Source of the DNA: Acheta domesticus
Taxonomy: Eukaryota; Arthropoda; Insecta; Orthoptera; Gryllidae
Length of the DNA stretch: 64,000 nt
Assembly: GCA_031308135.1 (NCBI GenBank)
Contig: JAHLJT010009419.1
Location: 31,524,869 to 31,588,868, forward strand
Direction: 5' to 3'
This document shows, one piece after another, positions 47,894 through 58,789 of the stretch; position 1 is the first letter of the stretch, and every line of letters starts with the position of its first letter. A model generated the notes under the pieces. It saw only the letters and a program-made list of their open reading frames with translations, was not told the DNA's origin and made no database searches. A program made the position numbers and the translations under genes.

Positions 47894-48440
47894 TGCCGCC
47901 GCCGCTGCCGCTGCCACCGCCGCCGCAGCCGCTGCCACCGCCGCCGCCGCCGACGGTGCCGCCGCCGCCGCTGCCGCCGCCGCCGTCGCTACCGCCGTCG
48001 CTACCGCCGCCGCCACCACGCCGCCGCCACGTCGTCGCCACCACGCCGCCGCACACGTCGTCGCCACGTCGTCGCCACCACGCCGCCGCCACGTCACCAC
48101 CACCCCCGCCGCCGCCGCCACCACGCCGCCGCCACGTCGTCGCCACCACCCTCGCCGCCACCACCCTCGCCGCCGCCGCCGCTGCCGCCCACGCCACCTC
48201 CGCCGCCCGCCCCCAGCGCCGCCGCCGCCCTTCGCCTCCGGCCGGTGGCGCGGCGGTCGCTTGTCGCGGCGGCGAGAACTGCCGGAGCGAGGAAGGAACA
48301 CGGCCGAGCTCCCTGGGGAGGGGAGGGGAGTGGAGTGCGCGGTCCGCAACATCAGGCGGCATTAATTGAGATCTGCTCCGCGACGAACTCCGTCGCCCGC
48401 GCGTCCTCTTGTTCTGACCCCCACGGCCCGAAATGAAGCG
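47796..48440. repeat. (CCG)n-rich island with CCACGTCGT subrepeats
   Basis: From 47,850 to 48,010 there are long CCG runs with ctg and gtc interruptions. From 48,015 to 48,160 a block of type cgccgccacgtcgtcgccac repeats about four times. The whole stretch stays open in all six frames (poly-Pro, poly-Ala, poly-Arg), so the 195-247-aa frames here carry no gene evidence. The right part to 48,430 is CpG-rich. Confidence 0.8.
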
Positions 48441-49335
48441 CAAGTTTGATTGCAGAGTAGTAGGAGGAGAAGAAGGAGATAGAAAGCAGGCAGAAAGTGT
48501 ATATTATATACAAGAAATAGTAAATGATTCCTTATTAATTTATTGACCAAAACAAACAATTTTCTTGACAAATACATGAGTAACTGTATTTAACTTTCTG
48601 GTAGAATTTGGAGAAATTTTCTGTTTATTTTTCAGATTTTTCCTTTAAAATCATGCTTTAAGTGAAATGAAATACCACTTCATAGTTCAATACTTCATTA
48701 TAGTGCCAAATGTTAAAGGCACTCGCTTTCAATAACAATTTAATAGTCATTAAATATTTGCATCTTATTTTTAATACTCAGTATTTCCTTTAAAGTGGTA
48801 ACGAATACTAATGTCAGTTATACATGTAAAGCTATTATATGAGACAACGTAGTATATAATAAAATAATTATTTTCCTTCAAAAGCACTAATTCCCTACAT
48901 CTAGCAATGTATTTCACGAGTTTTAAGACGCTAAAGCTGCTAATTTCGATACCATATCATTCCAAAATCTCCTACGCTTTTCTGAGAAATATTAGCAAGC
49001 AATATAATCATACCTCTCCATAAGCTTCCCTGCTGAATTAATTATTTATCTTCTTTTCGTGATTTCATACAGATAACAAAGTTAATTATATATTTTCACC
49101 AATCTGATTTTCCAGAATAAGCGAAACATTACAATTTTGAACTCCATAATCGGAAGAGATTGGAAACCTACCAACTTTGATTGCACATTCGCGATATTAC
49201 TATATAACAATCGCAATTGTGCAACTGTATTTATTCATATCCGTAACGATCGCTGTAGGGCCTGATTTCGTGGAATCAAATCCGTTTCCAATTTCGTCAT
49301 AAAACACTGTTATACGAGATAACGAGTTTCCGCCC
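48441..49335. other. AT-rich, nothing recognised
   Basis: No recognisable element. Confidence 0.45.
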
Positions 49336-49665
49336 CAATCTGAGATCAGTGCACGATATGCGCTTCCGATCGCCCGCGGAGGTGGGGAGGAGGAGTGGGG
49401 GGGGAGGGGTGGGGGGAGGGATAGCGCTGAGAGGGCGCGTGCACGCACTGCCCGCCGTGCCACCCGGGGCGTAATGATTTCCCAGCACGCCAGCGCAGAA
49501 CCCGCCCCTCCCCTCCTCTCCCCTTCCCAGTGCCACCCGCCCGCGTCACCCACCCAGCCAGTCGTTGCGAGAAACGTATGCGGGGAGAAGTGGGGGGAGG
49601 GCTGCGGGAGGTTGGCTGAACGATGGAGCGGTACATCCCTCCATGGACACGCCACATGTGTCGTG
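49336..49665. other. CpG-rich island with a G-run tract
   Basis: 49,378-49,420 is a dense G-run tract (at least six runs of three or more G), a G-quadruplex candidate. The remainder is balanced CpG-rich sequence with C-rich and G-rich patches on the same strand. Confidence 0.6.
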
Positions 49666-50995
49666 AAAGCTCCCTGTCTGCATGCCAGTGAATCCGGTTA
49701 ACAATCCCGTCCCTTGTGCGCTTTGTACGGTAACATTTTATTTACGTTTTTTGGGACTTAATGTCATGTAATAATCTTTTGAAACCGTTTAACGAAAATC
49801 TGAAAGGGAAAACAAAAATTATAAATTAAAATTTATGTATAAATTAAAAAATAATTACGTTCATTCATGGCTATTAAATTTTGTTCGACCTCTAAGAGCG
49901 GAATTTTCAAAAGTCCGCTCTCTAGATATTCAAAATTACAGGTCTGCTTTACAGTGCTGTCTGCATGTATGGAGCTAAAATCTGTAGGTAAACTCCACGC
50001 TTGCTGGAAATGGATGGATAAATGTATTAGCTGAACAACATAGTTACGCAACTTTGGTTTAGAATAAATTATCTTGAGAAACAAATGTTTACGATTTTAT
50101 TCACACCTAAACCACATACCATCAAGATTTCCCAAAGATAAATTCCGCCCTCCATAAATCCAACTGTACCTCCATATCATAAGCCTGATATGTCATACAT
50201 TTAACCAGCACCCAGCAATAGTTTCTAAAATACCCACCGCGATTTCCAATTGAGGAGCCCAGTGGGGTCATCCTCCTTCTTATTTATACTTTGTATTATA
50301 TTATGCATATAGTCTGTATTATTCTAATCAGTTCTGTAAAGCAGCTAAGTGCGCTGTACCAGAAAAAGATTCAATAAAAAAAAACGATTTTTTTTCAAAT
50401 GCCTGGTTTCGAGCTCAGAGGAGCATGGTTTTGTTTTCTCTTGTTCATCGAGCCGCTTGCACGATTTGGAACTTTAACGCTCTGTAAGATACGCTGCACT
50501 GCATTCATTCCTGCTCCTGTATGTATGCTTACACTCTGTTTCCCTTATGATCGGCAAACGAATTCGCTTCTCCTCAATGACGGCCTAAGTTACGGAACTT
50601 CACAAAACTTACGCAAACCTGTCGTAAAAAGTTTCAGAATATCCCAGTAAGTTTTAACTCGTGTATTGCCGCATAAGCTTTGAGTATGTTTAAAAATAAT
50701 TCGAAAACAGTATTGAATCAATAATTTTTAATGCATCTGCAATGTTCCCCTGAAGTGTGTTGAATTCTTTTTTTCATGAAAAAATAGCCAGTATTTTGAA
50801 TTTTTATATTTATTTTGTTCAAGTGGTACTCAATTATTTTATACAGTTATTCTAAACGGGTATATTTTCAATGGATGTACGATACAACCTGATTTTCCCT
50901 TTTCCCAGACATTTATTACCTCATTATTGCTTGGATATTTACTAATGCTTCAACACCACCCCTATGCTTATTCAATCTCTCCAAGTCAAAAGCCT
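49666..50995. other. AT-rich; possible retroposed 3' end near 50,395
   Basis: Mostly unrecognised. At about 50,365-50,395 an attcaataaaaaaaaa word ends a less AT-rich block, which could be the 3' end of an old retroposed sequence. This is weak. Confidence 0.3.
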
Positions 50996-51360
50996 GCTCC
51001 ACTTTCCTCGCTTTTTCAGCTACCCCTCCCTTCCACTCCCCTCCCTCGACCGGCCGTCCGCACGTCAACTGTTTACCGCTTCGTCCGAGCGCCCGCTCGC
51101 CCATCCCCCTCCGCCACTCGCCTGTCAGCCCCTTCCCGGCGGCCTCGCACGCGTTTCCCACCCCCCAAACCCTCTCACGTGAAACGGACGGCGTCCAACT
51201 CTCACCGCCCTCCGCCCCTCGCCCTCCCGGCCCCTTAAGCCCCTGTCCTGCAACGCGCGCCGTGCCGCGCTGCCCGCCGCCCGCCGCCCCCACCGCCCGA
51301 ACCCGCTCCCTCCGCCCGCCACCTACCATCCGTTGCCCCCGCCGCCCACCGTCCACGCTG
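50996..51360. other. C-rich CpG island
   Basis: Pyrimidine-rich on the + strand with many CpG. It leads directly into the heptamer array. Confidence 0.5.
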
Positions 51361-51564
51361 CCCGCCGCCCGCCGCCCGCCGCCCGCCGCCCGCCGCCCGC
51401 CGCCCGCCGCCCGCCGCCCGCCGCCCGCCGCCCGCCGCCCGCCGCCCGCCGCCCGCCGCCCGCCGCCCGCCGCCCGCCGCCCGCCGCCCGCCGCCCGCCG
51501 CCCGCCGCCCGCCGCCCGCCGCCCGCCGCCCGCCGCCCGCCGCCCGCCGCCCGCCGCCCGCCGC
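51361..51564. repeat. (CCCGCCG)n heptamer array, about 29 copies
   Basis: A nearly perfect run of cccgccg for about 204 bases, ending in cgcaccc. A 7-bp unit keeps all six frames open, giving Ala/Pro/Arg or Gly/Arg/Ala repeats that look like proteins but are not. Confidence 0.98.
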
Positions 51565-52105
51565 ACCCGCCACGGCGCGCCGCTCGCCGCAACAGCAGCG
51601 CCCGCCGCTGTCTGGCGAGACCACCTTTTTAAATAAACATCCTCGTTTACAACGTGCCCTGTCGGCTGTCAGACCCGAGAGCGGCGCTCGCGGCAGGAGC
51701 ACCGCCGTCGCCCTGGCCCCCGTCCCCTTCTCCTCCTCCTCTCACCTCCCCCCGCCTACATACCCAATCCCCGACTCCCCCCTTGCACAAGTCCACGTCC
51801 CCACTCCTCTTCCATAAGCTCATCTCCCCACCTTCGTTCCCTCGCACTCCTACACCACCTCTTCCCAGCCCTCGCCTCGTCCTCTCACCCGCCCTCGCCC
51901 CCTCAGCTCTCGGGGGGCGAGCGGAGGAGATAAATCGGCGGCGACTCCTAATTCAGAGGTACACGGCTCGCCCCGCGCGCTTCCTGGTTAGCGGGGAATC
52001 CAGCCACTTACTCCGTCCCGTGCGCCTGCCTCGGGCGACGGCCACCGGCTCGAGCCGGCATCTCAGCACGTCACGTTTGTCTCCCGAGCAGCGAGGGGTG
52101 GGAGA
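51565..52105. other. C-rich CpG island, right part
   Basis: Pyrimidine-rich from 51,700 to 51,900 (ccctcgcc and cctccc words), then balanced CpG-rich to about 52,100. Confidence 0.5.
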
Positions 52106-54105
52106 GAGAATGGCGACCACGTACCTTGGAATTTGCTCAACTATTACGTAGGAAACATCACGAATGCTTTGAAAATTTCCGAAAAATCCTGCACCGCAGA
52201 GCGGCAGGTGATTTTACTTATGATTTTTTTTAAGCACAAGCGAGATGTATTACTGATAAATTGACCGCAGAACGTCATGCAATTGCAAATTTTTACTGAT
52301 AGCGCATATCGAAAGGAAATGTGTATAACTTTACTTATCACCAAAAATAAAACAAATCTAGCCAATTTTTGTTTTGCATAATTCAGAGGTTTTAGATATT
52401 TGTGGGATAACTCGGGAGAAAGTAATAAATTTCACTAGTTTGTATTGCACGAGTTCTTTAGTAAAACTGAAGATAACTTTGGAGATTTCCCTTTTAGTTT
52501 CTCAAAATAAAAGTATTTGTTCATATTGGCGACAAAAATTCCCATGAAACATCTTACTAACTCATAGTACATAAGTTAATTTATTCGAGATGTTGACAAA
52601 ATGTTTGAGATCAATTTACGAAAACAATCTTGCTCCTATTCCTACTGTGTAATAAAGGTAACATTCTCGTGACAAATACGTTAATTCTCCAAAAATACAG
52701 TCAATTAAACACTTTTAACTCCAGGACTCTGGTTCATTTTCCATACACTAATTTTCTTTCCTTTACTCATGGTTCAATTATTCGAACATCCGGCGTACCT
52801 CTTGTCACTATCCGTCTGTAACTCTTGAATGTAACATTGTAAACACGTTTCGTGAACTAGATGTGACCGTGTCTTCATGAATCTGCAGAACAGACGTCTC
52901 TTTTCCCATTCTGTGAACTACCGGAAACAACTTTATCACGAGCGTACCTGCCCAGTTGTTTCCGAAACAAGAGTTGCGGTAAATTAACGCAACACGTCTT
53001 CCAGCGACGCGAAACAGTGCTTGCCCATGTACACGTCACGATGGATGGACATGGAAAGCGTGTGCTATCGCGAGACCGCCTAACCGCACGCACCGGCTGA
53101 ACTGAATATTAAATCAATCGCACAGGAGGAATATTTCAATTATGGTTCTATCTCTCATGTAGTTACATGTGAATTAATTTTATTTCACATTTGCTATATT
53201 GCTATAAAACATTATCAAAGGTAATTGGCAAACTAGAATTGTTTTAATTAAAGATATTGTTACTATTTTGTTTAACATTATTTTAACATAATGAAATCCA
53301 TTTGAATTAAATACCAATGAATTGTGATATTAATTATTAAACCGAGTGATTAAGTTACAAAAATCTCTAGTTATTAATAATTCTGAGGTTTCCGAAATGA
53401 AAATATCAACTTGATATGCATCGAATACAGTTTAAATTTTAAATTAAATGTAGTACAATGCGGTCTAGACGTTTGTCAAATATAGTCTCCTTTCAAAAAA
53501 ACTAATGTCATAATGAGAAGAAAGCATATCCCAAACTCTGGGAATTTTCAACGGCTACAGTAATTTATTCGTAATTAAAGAATACTTTGACTTTCATTCT
53601 GACATTATTCAATTAAATAAGAATACCTTTATAAATTCTTAATTTATTACATAAGTAATCATATTTAGTATTTCCATCTAATAGATGACGTGTTAACAAA
53701 TGTTCGGAAATAATATCTTACATTTCGTAGTCTAAACGTAATCATGACGATGAATAACAATTCTGATGCTTGAAAAAGCAAAAGTCAAATAATTTTAACA
53801 AATGTCACATTAAATTTCTATTGTACGTATTTTTTTATAGTAGCAACTTGCAAAACGCGTAACAAGCTGCATATCCATGTAGCGCCAGCTGTCCATCTTT
53901 CTAACGAACCGTATGATTTAATCAATAAAGGAACGGTCCCTTTAAAAGCTCCACCACCGTAATGCACGTATTAGCATAATTGGCGTCCGTAAATTACACA
54001 AAAACCACTGTTTGAACGTACAGTGTACACTTTCGGTTTCTGGAATAAACAGCCCTTTTTTATTTATGAGTTCTTCAAAAATAAATAAATTAACGTGGTT
54101 ACGGA
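52106..54105. other. Mostly AT-rich; small hairpins near 52.9 kb
   Basis: No gene recognised. A GC-moderate patch (52,860-53,100) contains a perfect 11-bp stem (cggaaacaact at 52,922-52,932 with its complement at 52,954-52,964) and a 6-bp stem at 52,973-52,993. A patch at 53,855-54,000 has unique-looking sequence with Hox-type and E-box cores. Confidence 0.35.
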
Positions 54106-54310
54106 ATCTCTTTTTTTTTCCACTGCCGCACCAGCGTCAGCCGCGGCGACCAGCCAGTTAAAAAAAGTCGCGCTTGGAAATAAACGCAGCGGGTTGCACC
54201 GTTTGTTTACCAGCGCGTTCTTCTATAAATACAGTGAGAAGTTTTAGCGTGGGCCCCCGCAGCATGTTCGATTGCCCCATCGCGATGAATGCCAACAGAT
54301 GTAACATTAT
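54106..54310 (+). promoter_or_regulatory. GC-moderate patch with TATA-like and forkhead-like motifs
   Basis: tgtttac (forkhead core) at 54,204-54,210 is followed by tataaata at 54,224-54,231 and GC-rich DNA. The arrangement could be a core promoter, but no exon is visible downstream. Confidence 0.2.
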
Positions 54311-55016
54311 TGTGTAGTCCGAAATGAGGCGTAGTGAAATTTATCAATTAAAAAAAACCTATAATGCGAATAATCTGTATAACAAATTTATTTCATAAAA
54401 TTATGAGTCACGTGTGTGGTTTATGTTTACAGCGTTTTGATTCCAGAATATATAAATACCCACATTTTAAAAATATTTGAAAGTCGCGTATACCAGATTA
54501 ATTGTGACTGTTTCTGTGCTTTCGTTGCTATTAGCTAGCGGATACTATTTACACATTCGTTACACGATTCTAACATTTAAAATTTCGCGGGGAAATAACA
54601 AGAGGAGAGAATATTAGTTTCACGTTTGATCCAAACATTCAATTATAAATCTATCTAGTTTATAATCGAAATTCGTTTGTTATAAGCTTCAGCGAAAATA
54701 GAAAAACAAATACCATTTGGCACTTGTATGACGATATCTATTTAGTCAACGCTAAATGTTCACACTAGAATATATCACGAGGAAATTACAGTCATGTATA
54801 AAGAGAAACAAATCGCATGTGCGCCAGTTCAAACAAGGACAAACACAGAAAATTCAATGACATAATAGTTATTTACGTAACTGGTACAGAAAGTGATACA
54901 AGTGAAATGTTGGACGGACGAAGCGATGATTGGAGTCGAGTCCAACATTTTCAAAAGTATGCCAAAGACACTTTCGCGGGAGGTGTGTAAATTTTTTTTA
55001 GTACGAATTCAAGGAA
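54311..55016. other. AT-rich, nothing recognised
   Basis: No element noticed. Confidence 0.4.
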
Positions 55017-55515
55017 TTAATCACCTTAGTTCGGTCTGTGAGACCGCTGAGATATCGATTTTATCTGCTGCTGGCGCAGCGCACGTCTGTTTTTCCTGGT
55101 AGGGCTCTGGGCTCCTTTTCTTAACATCATTCGTGATATCTCGCATCGTGAAATCTCGAACGGTCCAAATTGCGAAGACCACGAGAAGACCGTATTCTTA
55201 AACACCCTTCGCGATACCATTCGCACATCACGAGCGGTAACGTTTGGCAACGCAACACTCGCTGCTCGATTGTCTCAAATAGTACATACGCATACGTACG
55301 CGCGTTTTATGGAAAGACATTGTGTTCGGTCCAAGTTCAGTGCAATTCTGTTGTATTACATTTTGGTTCGAGTTAGTTATTTAATTATTTTTCATTTCTC
55401 ACAGGTTTCTAATTTCTTTTTAGTTCATGTTATTGTTCGTTTCCATTAGAGTTAAGCCATAGACTTCCTTCGTAATTAGTATTTAGTTTTATGTATTGTA
55501 TACTTTGTTGTAAGT

Positions 55516-55644
55516 ATGGATTCGAAAAAGGTGTATACTTTGGAAAGGCAAAAAGAACTTATGATAGAGTGGTTGAGGCAGTCCGAGACTGAGGTATTAG
55601 TGTCTGGAAAGTTTCCAAAGTCATTTTCTACGAAAGATGCTTAA
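55516..55644 (+). CDS. Small 42-aa frame within the Harbinger remnant
   Basis: A Lys/Glu-rich peptide starting MDSKKVYTLERQKELM and stopping at 55,644. Harbinger elements normally carry a second gene for a Myb/SANT-like DNA-binding protein in the opposite orientation to the transposase, and this frame lies where its start would be. It is far too short to contain a full SANT-like domain and the remainder seems deleted. The identity is inferred from position; similarity alone does not establish it. Confidence 0.25.
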   Translation: MDSKKVYTLERQKELMIEWLRQSETEVLVSGKFPKSFSTKDA

Positions 55645-55796
55645 AATATATATAAAATAAAAAAATACAATGTATGTTTTTTAAGTAAAATATCTATTAA
55701 CTAGTAATGACCTTGTTCTTCTTCCCTCCAATAACTCATTGTTAACATGACTCATTTCATGGCAGAGTTTCAGCATTGTACATTCCAAAATTAAAA

Positions 55797-56036
55797 TTAA
55801 CGCATGATAGAAAGGTTGTGTAATACAGTACAAGCATTAATTATCATACATGCTTTTTCTGGTTTATAATGTAAAACCCTGTGTTTTAAACAATATCTAA
55901 ATATAGTTTTCAAAACACCATTACAATTATTAAAAGGTATTATTAGCTCTGGATTATTAAAAGGTCCTATTATCAATGATCTTAAAGCATACCTTAAAGG
56001 ATCTCCAATCAAAAAATAATCTGTGTCCATGAGCAT
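55797..56036 (-). pseudogene. Harbinger (HARBI1-like) transposase, C-terminal fragment
   Basis: The 79-aa frame contains GDPLRYALRSLIIGPF, matching the region around GDSGYxLxPxLLTPF in HARBI1-like DDE nucleases, and GVLKTIFRYCLKHRVLHY followed by IINACTVLHN, the characteristic end of the family. The Asp of the GD motif is kept, but the glutamate expected just before the GVLK motif is replaced by Asn, and sequence between the two blocks is shortened. The N-terminal half is absent. It is an inactive relic of the enzyme that would excise and insert the surrounding element. The stop codon is at 55,797-55,799. Confidence 0.85.
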
Positions 56037-56620
56037 GAATGTTTTTAAGTACTGTGTTTAATTTGGAATTTTGCCATATAAATGAATCATGTGTAGAATC
56101 AGGATATTTAGCATTAATATTTAATATTTTTCAATTTTACATATAATATTAGTAAAGATATATTACAAATGTTATTTTATATAAAAATCGTAGTTGATTT
56201 AATATTTAGTAACACCTATGAACATACAAAGTTGTTAGATAAAAATACGATAAGTGGTTACTATAATTTACTACGCACTTTCACTGTGTGAAGATAAAGA
56301 GGTTATGTTAATGCTATATACCATTCGTGATGAATCTCACTGCCCCAGATCCCACTCGTGATAATGCGAACGGAAATCACACCCACTCGAGACAGGTCGA
56401 GCGGTTAAGAATACGGAAACTCGCGTTTCGTTGGTGATGACGTCAATCACGAACGTTCGAGATGATCACGAGCGGTTAAGAATAGGGCCCCTGTACCTTA
56501 TCGGCAGGGGTTTCTCATTTCTCCGGCGCGTTTCCCGTGCCCTTGCGGCAGTAGTCTGGCGTCTGTAAGGGAAGTATCTTGCGGCGCGGTCTCCGAGACC
56601 GCACTACGGTGTTACTGCGA

Positions 56621-56935
56621 TTTTTTCCATACTTACATACTTACTTTCCATACTTGTTTACATACTTTTTCAAGTTATTTCATCCTTGTATTTAAGAGGT
56701 TTAAAAATATATATGCTATTAACTTTTGCAAAAAGTGTCTGTTTTAATTCCCTTTGAACTCCCCCAATTATCAGTCGTAAATGTAGTTGCAACAGTGTGA
56801 GATCGTTTAGTTGTTTGTAATAGTTTATTTCAGCCCAATTTTACGTTCAAGGGACTAACAAAGATGTAATAGACGAGATTGTTTTGCATTAATTCATAAA
56901 AATCTGAAGTTTTTAAAACACGGATGTAAAATTCG
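56621..56935. other. AT-rich, nothing recognised
   Basis: Non-coding between two copies of the palindromic terminal module. It may be interior of a longer element if the left end at 55,017 pairs with the third module at 57,000. Confidence 0.35.
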
Positions 56936-57002
56936 GCGGTCTCAGATACCGCACTAGGGTACTAACGTGACTAAAATCGCACTACGGAGGTGAAGGGTTA
57001 CA
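56936..57002. mobile_element. Third copy of the GGTCTC palindromic terminal module
   Basis: gcggtctcagataccgc (56,936-56,952) is followed by gcactagggt and, at the far end, actacggaggtgaagggttac. Read in reverse this is gtaacccttcacctccgtagtgcg, the same order as the modules at 55,017 and 56,620, with an internal partial duplication. Confidence 0.5.
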
Positions 57003-57436
57003 ATAATACAGATTTAGAATTATTCTCTCTACCCAACACGGAGGGGTGAGGAGTTATCTTGCTGACCTCTGACCCCCCAGTGCGCGTGCTCGATCTCGGC
57101 CGAGGTGCTCGGATTTTCGAAGGACCAAAAATCCACAGTACCCATGTCACATTTGTGGCACGTAAAAGAACCCTGGCGGTATGGCTGGCAAACTTAAAAA
57201 CCTCCGACAACATTCGCACTATTCGAGATCTAACTTTCTTCCCAGACAGTTCGGATATAGTAGAGCCCCTAGATACATAGAGCAACGCAACCAGCGCCAT
57301 TTAATATCCTCTCACCCGATAGTCCCGCCAGGCAGCATTCAGAAGATGAAGGGAAATTATAACAATTGGTGACGTTATGGAGATTTTCAAGAATAGTAAT
57401 ATTGGTGTGGGATAGATCCATATTTCGGTATCATCC
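57003..57436. other. Unidentified, possibly repetitive, GC-moderate segment
   Basis: 57,040-57,330 has balanced composition and staggered open frames on both strands (100 aa minus, 73 aa plus) with no known domain. The wording around 57,140-57,180 (tttgtggcacgtaaaagaac) looks like a dispersed repeat, but there is no second copy in the window. Confidence 0.25.
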
Positions 57437-58019
57437 AAGGTATCTCCCACCAGCAGGGCAACGCCCCCACCGGGACAAGCTCTAAGCTCCTGACCGGTCT
57501 CCCGGCTTGTGTGGTAATGTAGTGGATGTGAGTGTGTTTATAAGTCACGGGTGAGGATAGGACAAGGAAGAGCAAAGCTCAGAAGATAACGCGCGGTCCG
57601 AGGTCCATTTGTTCTCCGGCATTCGCCTGGAGTTGATCGAAAAACACACGGAAAACTACCGATCAGAGCAGCCGGTCGCTAGAATTCTCTTCCAGACAGC
57701 GACTGAATTCGACCTAGCTAACAAGCTATACTGCGATTTTTGTAGGAAGAGCTCTCAAGATAACTCAAATCCCATCTTCGCGATGGAATATGTGACGGCA
57801 TTTCGCGTCTTTTCTCGGTCTTGCCGGTAGAAGTCGCATGATCGCAAGCACTGCTTCATACGGTCGCGATCGTGCGAAATCTAGCGGAACGACTGTAAAT
57901 GATACGAAATGCCGTGACATATTCCATCGCGAAGATGGGATTTGAGTTATCTTGAGAGCTCTTCCTACAAAAATCGCAGTATAGTGTCGAAAATCCTGCC
58001 ACCACCGGAACTCTAACGA
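57437..58019 (-). mobile_element. SINE copy 4, lacking head and tail, carrying a nested MITE
   Basis: It shares caccagcggggcaacgc-like, gaccggtctcccgg, ggataggacaagga, aaaactaccgatcagagcag and gcgactgaattcgacctagct blocks with the 7.55-kb SINE in the same orientation. The (AATC)n tail and the A-box region are missing. A 253-bp element interrupts it after acaagcta. Confidence 0.9.
57729..57981. mobile_element. MITE with 77-bp terminal inverted repeats, TA target duplication (253 bp)
   Basis: The termini begin tactgcgatttttgtaggaa on both strands and remain inverted repeats for 77 bases with one mismatch. TA flanks both sides (57,727-57,728 and 57,982-57,983). The uninterrupted SINE at 7.55 kb reads acaagctagtgtcg at this point, and here the same word is split exactly at its TA, which proves the insertion site. 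The TA duplication points to the Tc1/mariner superfamily. There is no coding capacity; high arm identity suggests a fairly recent event. Confidence 0.95.
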
Positions 58020-58079
58020 TACGAATACACAAGCATAGTTCTTTTCTGATTACACTGCGTCGTAACGTGACTTCCACGT

Positions 58080-58510
58080 AACGCCCGAATACATTTGACA
58101 GCGCGACAGCTCATTCGTCGCCCGAAGCGGCGCCTCGTGCGCGGGCAAGTCCCTCCGAGAGGGCCCGCTGCGAGCGGGTCCATCGGCGCGGCTGGGCTGA
58201 GCCCCCCGCAGCGAAGGAACACGTCGCCAGCGCCATCTATAAGGCTGCTTGCGGAATCTGCGCGCAGCGTCGCCGTTTGTCTGCGCGGGCACTCTGCGCG
58301 ATTCACGTCCTGAGACGTCCTCATCCCCACGCCCTCGTCCTCGTCCCCCGCGCCCTCGCACGGCGCTCCATCAGCCCTGCGGATTCTCTCGCCCGCCTCC
58401 GCCGCTCTCCCATTCCCGTCCCACCGCTCTCCGCGTCGCTTTTGTCTTCTCTGAAGCACGTTTCTCGTTCTCGAGGAGCTCTCCGCTTTCGACTTCCACG
58501 CACCTCAGAC
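58080..58510. other. CpG-rich island
   Basis: Balanced CpG-rich DNA to 58,320, then C/T-rich wording (cctcgtcctcgtcccc) to about 58,500. Frames on both strands are Arg/Ser/Pro-rich with no domain. It contains atagatggcgctgg (minus strand, about 58,222-58,235), matching the 3' half of the CTCF core. Confidence 0.5.
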
Positions 58511-58789
58511 AAAATATGTCATTTTATGATGAAATATTGTTCACTGTATTTACATCACTCACTCCTAAAATGATATACTGCGTTAAATGAGGGGTCTAGG
58601 TGTTCTTACAATAACTTAATACTTATTTACCGAACACTTGATATGAATTACGAATTTATATGAGAAAGTTTATTTTAATTTCCCGTTCGTGTCTGACACG
58701 TTGCCAGCTGAATTTAAATTTGGATAAAAAAACAGAAAAATCGAAAGATAAACAAATAAAATGTATGTGGTATTCACTCGTGGAAACCC
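58511..58789. other. AT-rich, nothing recognised
   Basis: No element noticed. Confidence 0.4.

Larger units (their letters stand above)
55109..56491. mobile_element. Degenerate PIF/Harbinger transposon, 1,383 bp
   Basis: The ends are imperfect inverted repeats: left gggctccttttcttaa, right (reverse complement) ggggccctattcttaa, with gtgat and atctcg blocks continuing inwards. A second ggttaagaatacgg-type copy lies inside each end (about 55,188 and 56,404). The interior holds a Harbinger transposase C-terminal fragment on the minus strand and a small + strand frame. The flanking trinucleotides (tct and tgt) do not make a clear duplication, so precise ends may differ by a few bases. Confidence 0.75.
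55017..56620. mobile_element. Palindrome-ended DNA element (possible piggyBac-like MITE) split by a Harbinger insertion
   Basis: The left end has ttaatcacc followed by the palindrome cggtctgtgagaccg (55,032-55,046). The right end, read in reverse, has gtaacacc followed by gcggtctcggagaccgc (56,586-56,602). The two ends are inverted copies. Without the nested element only about 217 bp remain. TTAA at the left fits piggyBac-like targeting; the right flank is degenerate. A third copy of the terminal module lies at 56,936-57,000. Confidence 0.5.

Noticed and set aside
47626..48443. Several frames of 195-247 aa on both strands
   Set aside because: All six frames are open because of the CCG repeats; products are poly-Pro, poly-Ala or poly-Arg with no domain.
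50916..51702. Frames of 89-216 aa over the heptamer array
   Set aside because: A 7-bp GC-only unit has no stop in any frame; the peptides are repeat artefacts.
57003..57370. Possible transposase in staggered frames
   Set aside because: Frames of 73-100 aa on both strands contain no catalytic motif or known domain.
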